Below are positions 52,901 to 61,408 of a stretch of DNA of 64,000 nt, in pieces. Made by a program: the position numbers and the translations under genes. How positions within the stretch are numbered: position 1 is the stretch's first letter; each line of letters starts with the position of its first letter. The stretch lies in NCBI RefSeq assembly GCF_051014685.1, contig NW_027478710.1, forward strand, positions 496,001 through 560,000, read 5' to 3'. The notes beneath the pieces are model-generated. The model did no database searches. It worked only from the letters and a program-made list of their open reading frames with translations, and was not told where the DNA came from. The DNA is from Ptiloglossa arizonensis. Its lineage: Eukaryota > Arthropoda > Insecta > Hymenoptera > Colletidae.

Positions 52901-53443
52901 AGAAACCACCAAAATTTTCGCTGATTTGATACTCGAAACCAATAACTGGAATGGCCTAGGGGAAAAGTACACACACCATGGAAACCGGGCAAGTTTCTCC
53001 TTTCAGATGCAATTGGAATTACTCGAGTTCGTCAATCCGTTTGCGAGATATGGGAGTTTCAAATTAAGGAATGGTTGAGGAACCATCAAAATTTTCGCTG
53101 GTCTGATACTCGAAACCAATGACTGGAATGGCCTAGGGGAAAAGTACACACACCATTGTAATCGGGCGAGTTTCTACTTTCAGATGCAACAGGAATTTCT
53201 CGAGTTCGTCAATCCGTTTGCGAGATATGGGAGTTAGAAGTTAAGGAACGCTTGATAAACCATCAAAATTTTCGCAAGTCTGATACTCGAAACCAATAAC
53301 TACTATGGCCTAGGGCAAAATTACACAAACCGTTGTAATCGGGCGAGTTCCTGCTTTCGGATGCAATAGGAATTTCTCGAGAACGTCAAAACGTTCGCGA
53401 GATATGGGAGTTTGAAGTTAAGGAATGGTTGAGGAACCATCAA
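49904..53443 (+). repeat. Right flank: divergent monomers, 11-monomer step
   Basis: From here monomers carry features rare in the core: TTTAGGAATGG, GTACCCATACCG, TTTCTCCTTTCAG with CAATTGGAATTACTC, and CGCTGGTCTGATAC. A very divergent unit with AGTTCCTGCTTTCGG, CAATAGG and CTCGAGAACGTCAAA occurs at about 51361 and 53308, exactly 11 monomers (1947 bp) apart. An ATTATAATCGGG unit occurs at 52801 and 53509, four monomers apart. No net phase shift was found. Confidence 0.83.
51851..52027 (+). repeat. Reference monomer, close to consensus
   Basis: By eye this unit differs from my consensus by one substitution (GTCTCT where most have GTTTCT, near consensus 82). Landmarks within the 177 bp are an AAAATTTT palindrome across the unit junction, CCTAGG at 43-48, CTCGAG near 110-115, and TCGCGA near 128-133 inside the CENP-B-box-like motif. 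GC is about 43%. It contains about ten CpGs, roughly as many as or more than base composition predicts. The length is divisible by three (59 codons). It is a convenient type copy; other units carry combinations of the subfamily variants. Confidence 0.9.
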
Positions 53444-56400
53444 AATTTTCGCTGGTCTGATACCCGAAACCAATAACTATAATGGCCTAGGGGAAAAGTA
53501 CACACACCATTATAATCGGGCGAGTTTCTACTTTCAGATGCGACAGGAATTTCTCGAGTTCGTCATTCCGTTCGCGAGATATGGGAGTTTGAAGTTAAGG
53601 AATGCTTGAGAAACCACCAAAATTTTCGCTGATTTGATACTCGAAACCAATAACTGGAATGGCCTAGGGGAAAAGTACACACACCATTGAAACCGGGCAA
53701 GTTTCTCCTTTCAGATGCAATTGGAATTACTCGAGTTCGTCAATCCGTTTGCGAGATATGGGAGTTTCAAATTAAGGAATGGTTGAGGAACCATCAAAAT
53801 TTTCGCTGGTCTGATACTCGAAACCAATGACTGGAATGGCCTAGGGGAAAAGTACACACACCATTGTAATCGGGCGAGTTTCTACTTTCAGATGCAACAG
53901 GAATTTCTCGAGTTCGTCAATCCGTTCGCGAGGTATGGGAGTTTGAAGTTAAGGAACGCTTGAGCAACCATCAAAATTTTCGCAAGTCTGATACTCGAAA
54001 CCAATAACTACTATGGCCTAGGGGAAAAGTACACACACCATTGTTATCGGGTGGGTTTCTACTTTCAGATGCAACAGGAATTTCTCGAGTTCGACAATCC
54101 GTTCGCGAGATATGGGAGTTTGAAGTTAAGGAATGCTTGAGCAACCGTCAAAATTTTCGCAAGTCTGATACTCGAAACCAATAACTACTATAGCCTAGGG
54201 GAAAAGTACACACACCATTGTAATCGGGCGAGTCTCTACTTTCAAATGCAACAGGAATTTCTCGAGTTCGTCAATCCGTTCGCGAGATATGGGAGTTTGA
54301 AGTTAAGGAACGCTTGAGCAACCATCAAAATTTTCGCAAGTCTGATACTCGAAACCAATAACTACTATGGCCTAGGGGAAAAGTACACACACCATTGTAA
54401 TCGGGCGAGTTTCTACTTTCAGATGCAACAGGAATTTCTCGAGTTCGTCAATCCGTTCGCGAGATATGGGAGTTCGAAGTTAAGGAATGGTTGAGAAACC
54501 ATCAAAATTTTCGCAAGTCTGATACTCGAAACCAATAACTACTATGGCCTAGGGGAAAAGTACACACACCATTGTAATCGGGCGAGTTTCTACTTTCAGA
54601 TGCAACAGGAATTTCTCGAGTTCGTCAATCCGTTCGCGAGATATGGGAGTTCGAAGTTAAGGAATGGTTGAGAAACCTTCAAAATTTTCGCAAGTCTGAT
54701 ACTCGAAACCAATAACTACTATGGTCTAGGGGAAAAGTACAAACACCATTGTAATCGGGCGAGTTTCTACTTTCAGATGCAACAGGAATTTCTCGAGTTC
54801 GTCAATCCGTTCGCGAGATATGGGAGTTAGAAGTTAAGGACCGCTTGAGAAACCATCAAAATTTTCGCAAGTCTGATACTCGAAACCAATAACTACTATG
54901 GCCTAGGGCAAAATTACACAAACCGTTGTAATCGGGCGAGTTCCTGCTTTCAGATGCAAAAGGAATTTCTGGAGTTCGTCAAATCGTTCGCGAGATATGG
55001 GAGTTTGAAGTTAAGGAATGGTTGAGAAACCATCAAAATTTTCGCAAGTCTGATACTCGAAACCAATAACTACTATGGTCTAGGGGAAAAGAACACACAC
55101 CGTTGTTATCGGATGGGTTTCTACTTTCAGATGCAACATGAATTTCTCGAGTTCGTCAATCCGTTCGCGAGATATGGGAGTTCGAAGTTAAGGAACGCTT
55201 GAGCAACCATCAAAATTTTCGCAAGTCTGATACCCGAAACCAATAACTACTATGGCCTAGGGGAAAAGTACACACACCATTGTAATCGGGCGAGTTTCTA
55301 CTTTCAGATGCGACAGGAATTTCTCGAGTTCGTCATTCCGTTCGCGAGATATGGGAGTTTGAAGTTAAGGAATGGTTGAGAAACCACCAAAATTTTCGCT
55401 GATTTGATACTCGAAACCAATAACTGGAATGGCCTAGGGGAAAAGTACACACACCATTGTAATCCGGCGTGTTTCTACTTTCAGATGCAACAGGAATTTC
55501 TCGAGTTCGTCAATCCGTTCGCGAGATATGAGAGTTTGAAGTTAAGGAATGGTTGAGAAACCATCAAAATTTTCGCTGATTTCATACTCGAAACCAATAA
55601 CTGGAATGGCCTAGGGGAAAAGTACACACACGATTGTAATCCGGCGAGTTTCTACTTTCAGATGAAACAGGAATTTCTCGTGTTCGTCAATCCGTTCGCG
55701 AGATATGGGAGTTTGAAGTTTAGGAATGGTTGAGAAACCATCAAAATTTTCGCAAGTCTGATACCCGAAACCAATAACTGGAATGGTCTAGGGAAAAAGT
55801 ACCCACACCGTTGAAATCGGGCGAGTTTCTCCTTTCAGATGCAATTGGAATTACTCGAGTTCGTCAATCCGTTTGCGAGATATGGGAGTTTGAAATTAAG
55901 GAATGGTTGGGGAACCATCAAAATTTTCGCTGGTCTGATACTCGAAACCAATAACTGGAATGGCCTAGGGGAAAAGTACCCACACCATTGTTATCGGGTG
56001 GGTTTCTACTTTCAGATGCAACAGGAATTTCTCGAGTTCGTCAATCCGTTCGCGAGATATGGGAGTTTGAAGTTTAGGAATGGTTGAGAAACCATCAAAA
56101 TTTTCGCAAGTCTGATACCCGAAACCAATAACTGGAATGGCCTAGGGAAAAAGTACCCACACCGTTGAAATCGGGCGAGTTTCTCCTTTCAGATGCAATT
56201 GGAATTACTCGAGATCGTCAATCCGTTTGCGAGATATGGGAGTTTGAAATTAAGGAATGGTTGGGGAACCATCAAAATTTTCGCTGGTCTGATACTCGAA
56301 ACCAATAACTGGAATGGCCTAGGGGAAACGTACACACACCATTGTTATCGGGTGGGTTTCTACTTTCAGATGCAACAGGAATTTCTCGAGTTCGTCAATC

Positions 56401-57691
56401 CGTTCGCGAGATATGGGAGTTTGAAGCTAAGGAACGCTTGGGCAACCATCAAAATTTTCGCAAGTCTGATAATCGAAACCAATAACTACTATGGCCTAGG
56501 GGAAAAGTACACACACCATTGTAATCGGGCGAGTTTCTCCTTGCAGATGCAATAGGAATTACTCGAGTTCGTCTATCCGTTCGCGAGATATGGGAGTTTG
56601 AAGTTTAGGAATGGTTGAGAAACCATCAAAATTTTCGCAAGTCTGATACCCGAAATCAATTACTGGAATGGCCTAGGGAAAAAGTACCCATACCGTTGAA
56701 ACCGGGCAAGTTTCTCCTTTCAGATGCAATTGGAATTACTCGAGTTCGTCAATCCGTTTGCGAGATATGGGAGTTTCAAATTAAGGAATGGTTGAGGAAC
56801 CATCAAAATTTTCGCTGGTCTGATACTCGAAACCAATAACTGGAATGGCCTAGAGGAAAAGTACACACACCATTGTAATCGGGCGAGTTTCTGCTTTCTG
56901 ATGCAACAGGAATTTCTCGAGTTCGTCAATCCGTTCGCAAGATGTGGTAGTTCGAAGTTAAGGAACGCTTGAGCAACCATCAAAATTTTCGCAAGTCTGA
57001 TACCCGAAACCAATAACTACTATGGCCTAGGGTAAGAGTACACACACCATTGTAATCGGGCGAGTTTCTACTTTCAGATTCAACAGGAATTTCTCGAGTT
57101 CGTCAATCCGATCGCGAGATATGGGAGTTTGAAGTTAAGGAATGGTTGAGAAACCATCAAAATTTTCGCTGATTTGATACTCGAAACCAATAACTGGAAT
57201 GGCCTAGGGGAAAAGTACACACACGATTGTAATCCGGCGAGTTTCTACTTTCAGATGCAACAGGAATTTCTCGTGCTCGTCAATCCGTTCGCGAGATATG
57301 GGAGTTTGAAGTTTAGGAATGGTTGAGAAACCATCAAAATTTTCGCAAGTCTGATTCCCGAATCCAATAACTACTATGGCCTAGGGGAAAAGTACACACA
57401 CCATTGTAATCGGGCGAGTTTCTACTTTCAGATGCAACAGAAATTTCTCGAGTTCGTCAATCCGTTTGCGAGATATGGGAGTTAGAAGTTAAGGACCGCT
57501 TGAGAAACCATCAAAATTTTCGCAAGTCTGATACTCGAAACCAATAACTACTATGGTCTAGGGGAAAAGAACACACACCGTTGTTATCGGATGGGTTTCT
57601 ACTTTCAGATGCAACATGAATTTCTCGAGTTCGTCAATCCGTTCGCGAGATATGGGAGTTCGAAGTTAAGGAACGCTTGAGCAACCATCAA
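53444..57691 (+). repeat. 24-monomer tandem duplication, copy M1 (4248 bp)
   Basis: Repeats at exactly 4248 bp (24 x 177). All private variants I checked recur in M2: CAACCGTCAAAATTTT (about 54144), AAGTACAAACACC (54737), TTTCATACTCG (55580), GAGATCGTCAATCC (56211), GGGGAAACGTAC (56333), GATGTGGTAGTTCG (56941) and CCGATCGCGAG (57108). The TGA that normally stops one reading frame is TGG in several units here (GGTTGGGGAACC, GCTTGGGCAACC), which produces the longest open frame in the window, 120 codons at 56193-56555 and again 4248 bp later. I do not call it a gene. Confidence 0.93.
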
Positions 57692-60600
57692 AATTTTCGC
57701 AAGTCTGATACCCGAAACCAATAACTACTATGGCCTAGGGGAAAAGTACACACACCATTATAATCGGGCGAGTTTCTACTTTCAGATGCGACAGGAATTT
57801 CTCGAGTTCGTCATTCCGTTCGCGAGATATGGGAGTTTGAAGTTAAGGAATGCTTGAGAAACCACCAAAATTTTCGCTGATTTGATACTCGAAACCAATA
57901 ACTGGAATGGCCTAGGGGAAAAGTACACACACCATTGAAACCGGGCAAGTTTCTCCTTTCAGATGCAATTGGAATTACTCGAGTTCGTCAATCCGTTTGC
58001 GAGATATGGGAGTTTCAAATTAAGGAATGGTTGAGGAACCATCAAAATTTTCGCTGGTCTGATACTCGAAACCAATGACTGGAATGGCCTAGGGGAAAAG
58101 TACACACACCATTGTAATCGGGCGAGTTTCTACTTTCAGATGCAACAGGAATTTCTCGAGTTCGTCAATCCGTTCGCGAGGTATGGGAGTTTGAAGTTAA
58201 GGAACGCTTGAGCAACCATCAAAATTTTCGCAAGTCTGATACTCGAAACCAATAACTACTATGGCCTAGGGGAAAAGTACACACACCATTGTTATCGGGT
58301 GGGTTTCTACTTTCAGATGCAACAGGAATTTCTCGAGTTCGACAATCCGTTCGCGAGATATGGGAGTTTGAAGTTAAGGAATGCTTGAGCAACCGTCAAA
58401 ATTTTCGCAAGTCTGATACTCGAAACCAATAACTACTATAGCCTAGGGGAAAAGTACACACACCATTGTAATCGGGCGAGTCTCTACTTTCAAATGCAAC
58501 AGGAATTTCTCGAGTTCGTCAATCCGTTCGCGAGATATGGGAGTTTGAAGTTAAGGAACGCTTGAGCAACCATCAAAATTTTCGCAAGTCTGATACTCGA
58601 AACCAATAACTACTATGGCCTAGGGGAAAAGTACACACACCATTGTAATCGGGCGAGTTTCTACTTTCAGATGCAACAGGAATTTCTCGAGTTCGTCAAT
58701 CCGTTCGCGAGATATGGGAGTTCGAAGTTAAGGAATGGTTGAGAAACCATCAAAATTTTCGCAAGTCTGATACTCGAAACCAATAACTACTATGGCCTAG
58801 GGGAAAAGTACACACACCATTGTAATCGGGCGAGTTTCTACTTTCAGATGCAACAGGAATTTCTCGAGTTCGTCAATCCGTTCGCGAGATATGGGAGTTC
58901 GAAGTTAAGGAATGGTTGAGAAACCTTCAAAATTTTCGCAAGTCTGATACTCGAAACCAATAACTACTATGGTCTAGGGGAAAAGTACAAACACCATTGT
59001 AATCGGGCGAGTTTCTACTTTCAGATGCAACAGGAATTTCTCGAGTTCGTCAATCCGTTCGCGAGATATGGGAGTTAGAAGTTAAGGACCGCTTGAGAAA
59101 CCATCAAAATTTTCGCAAGTCTGATACTCGAAACCAATAACTACTATGGCCTAGGGCAAAATTACACAAACCGTTGTAATCGGGCGAGTTCCTGCTTTCA
59201 GATGCAAAAGGAATTTCTGGAGTTCGTCAAATCGTTCGCGAGATATGGGAGTTTGAAGTTAAGGAATGGTTGAGAAACCATCAAAATTTTCGCAAGTCTG
59301 ATACTCGAAACCAATAACTACTATGGTCTAGGGGAAAAGAACACACACCGTTGTTATCGGATGGGTTTCTACTTTCAGATGCAACATGAATTTCTCGAGT
59401 TCGTCAATCCGTTCGCGAGATATGGGAGTTCGAAGTTAAGGAACGCTTGAGCAACCATCAAAATTTTCGCAAGTCTGATACCCGAAACCAATAACTACTA
59501 TGGCCTAGGGGAAAAGTACACACACCATTGTAATCGGGCGAGTTTCTACTTTCAGATGCGACAGGAATTTCTCGAGTTCGTCATTCCGTTCGCGAGATAT
59601 GGGAGTTTGAAGTTAAGGAATGGTTGAGAAACCACCAAAATTTTCGCTGATTTGATACTCGAAACCAATAACTGGAATGGCCTAGGGGAAAAGTACACAC
59701 ACCATTGTAATCCGGCGTGTTTCTACTTTCAGATGCAACAGGAATTTCTCGAGTTCGTCAATCCGTTCGCGAGATATGAGAGTTTGAAGTTAAGGAATGG
59801 TTGAGAAACCATCAAAATTTTCGCTGATTTCATACTCGAAACCAATAACTGGAATGGCCTAGGGGAAAAGTACACACACGATTGTAATCCGGCGAGTTTC
59901 TACTTTCAGATGAAACAGGAATTTCTCGTGTTCGTCAATCCGTTCGCGAGATATGGGAGTTTGAAGTTTAGGAATGGTTGAGAAACCATCAAAATTTTCG
60001 CAAGTCTGATACCCGAAACCAATAACTGGAATGGTCTAGGGAAAAAGTACCCACACCGTTGAAATCGGGCGAGTTTCTCCTTTCAGATGCAATTGGAATT
60101 ACTCGAGTTCGTCAATCCGTTTGCGAGATATGGGAGTTTGAAATTAAGGAATGGTTGGGGAACCATCAAAATTTTCGCTGGTCTGATACTCGAAACCAAT
60201 AACTGGAATGGCCTAGGGGAAAAGTACCCACACCATTGTTATCGGGTGGGTTTCTACTTTCAGATGCAACAGGAATTTCTCGAGTTCGTCAATCCGTTCG
60301 CGAGATATGGGAGTTTGAAGTTTAGGAATGGTTGAGAAACCATCAAAATTTTCGCAAGTCTGATACCCGAAACCAATAACTGGAATGGCCTAGGGAAAAA
60401 GTACCCACACCGTTGAAATCGGGCGAGTTTCTCCTTTCAGATGCAATTGGAATTACTCGAGATCGTCAATCCGTTTGCGAGATATGGGAGTTTGAAATTA
60501 AGGAATGGTTGGGGAACCATCAAAATTTTCGCTGGTCTGATACTCGAAACCAATAACTGGAATGGCCTAGGGGAAACGTACACACACCATTGTTATCGGG

Positions 60601-61408
60601 TGGGTTTCTACTTTCAGATGCAACAGGAATTTCTCGAGTTCGTCAATCCGTTCGCGAGATATGGGAGTTTGAAGCTAAGGAACGCTTGGGCAACCATCAA
60701 AATTTTCGCAAGTCTGATAATCGAAACCAATAACTACTATGGCCTAGGGGAAAAGTACACACACCATTGTAATCGGGCGAGTTTCTCCTTGCAGATGCAA
60801 TAGGAATTACTCGAGTTCGTCTATCCGTTCGCGAGATATGGGAGTTTGAAGTTTAGGAATGGTTGAGAAACCATCAAAATTTTCGCAAGTCTGATACCCG
60901 AAATCAATTACTGGAATGGCCTAGGGAAAAAGTACCCATACCGTTGAAACCGGGCAAGTTTCTCCTTTCAGATGCAATTGGAATTACTCGAGTTCGTCAA
61001 TCCGTTTGCGAGATATGGGAGTTTCAAATTAAGGAATGGTTGAGGAACCATCAAAATTTTCGCTGGTCTGATACTCGAAACCAATAACTGGAATGGCCTA
61101 GAGGAAAAGTACACACACCATTGTAATCGGGCGAGTTTCTGCTTTCTGATGCAACAGGAATTTCTCGAGTTCGTCAATCCGTTCGCAAGATGTGGTAGTT
61201 CGAAGTTAAGGAACGCTTGAGCAACCATCAAAATTTTCGCAAGTCTGATACCCGAAACCAATAACTACTATGGCCTAGGGTAAGAGTACACACACCATTG
61301 TAATCGGGCGAGTTTCTACTTTCAGATTCAACAGGAATTTCTCGAGTTCGTCAATCCGATCGCGAGATATGGGAGTTTGAAGTTAAGGAATGGTTGAGAA
61401 ACCATCAA
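57692..61408 (+). repeat. 24-monomer tandem duplication, copy M2 (21 monomers)
   Basis: I saw no difference from M1 in the positions compared, from about 57738 to about 61470. The left breakpoint falls inside a monomer near consensus 40, where M1 has ACTATAATGG and M2 has ACTACTATGG. At the right end M2 gains one monomer (GTAATCCGGCGTG with TTTCTATTTTC) before resuming the M1 order at an offset of 4425 bp (25 x 177) as far as about 61820. Such near-identity against the surrounding divergence indicates a recent event or an assembly duplication. Confidence 0.92.

Noticed and set aside
56193..56555. 120-codon open frame (also 60441-60803) as a candidate gene
   Set aside because: It spans just over two satellite monomers with TGA changed to TGG. 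No start context, domain or codon bias is visible, and the peptide repeats every 59 residues.
56720..57013. 97-codon minus-strand frame (also 60968-61261)
   Set aside because: Reverse-strand reading of the same satellite. The identical copy 4248 bp away is explained by the tandem duplication.
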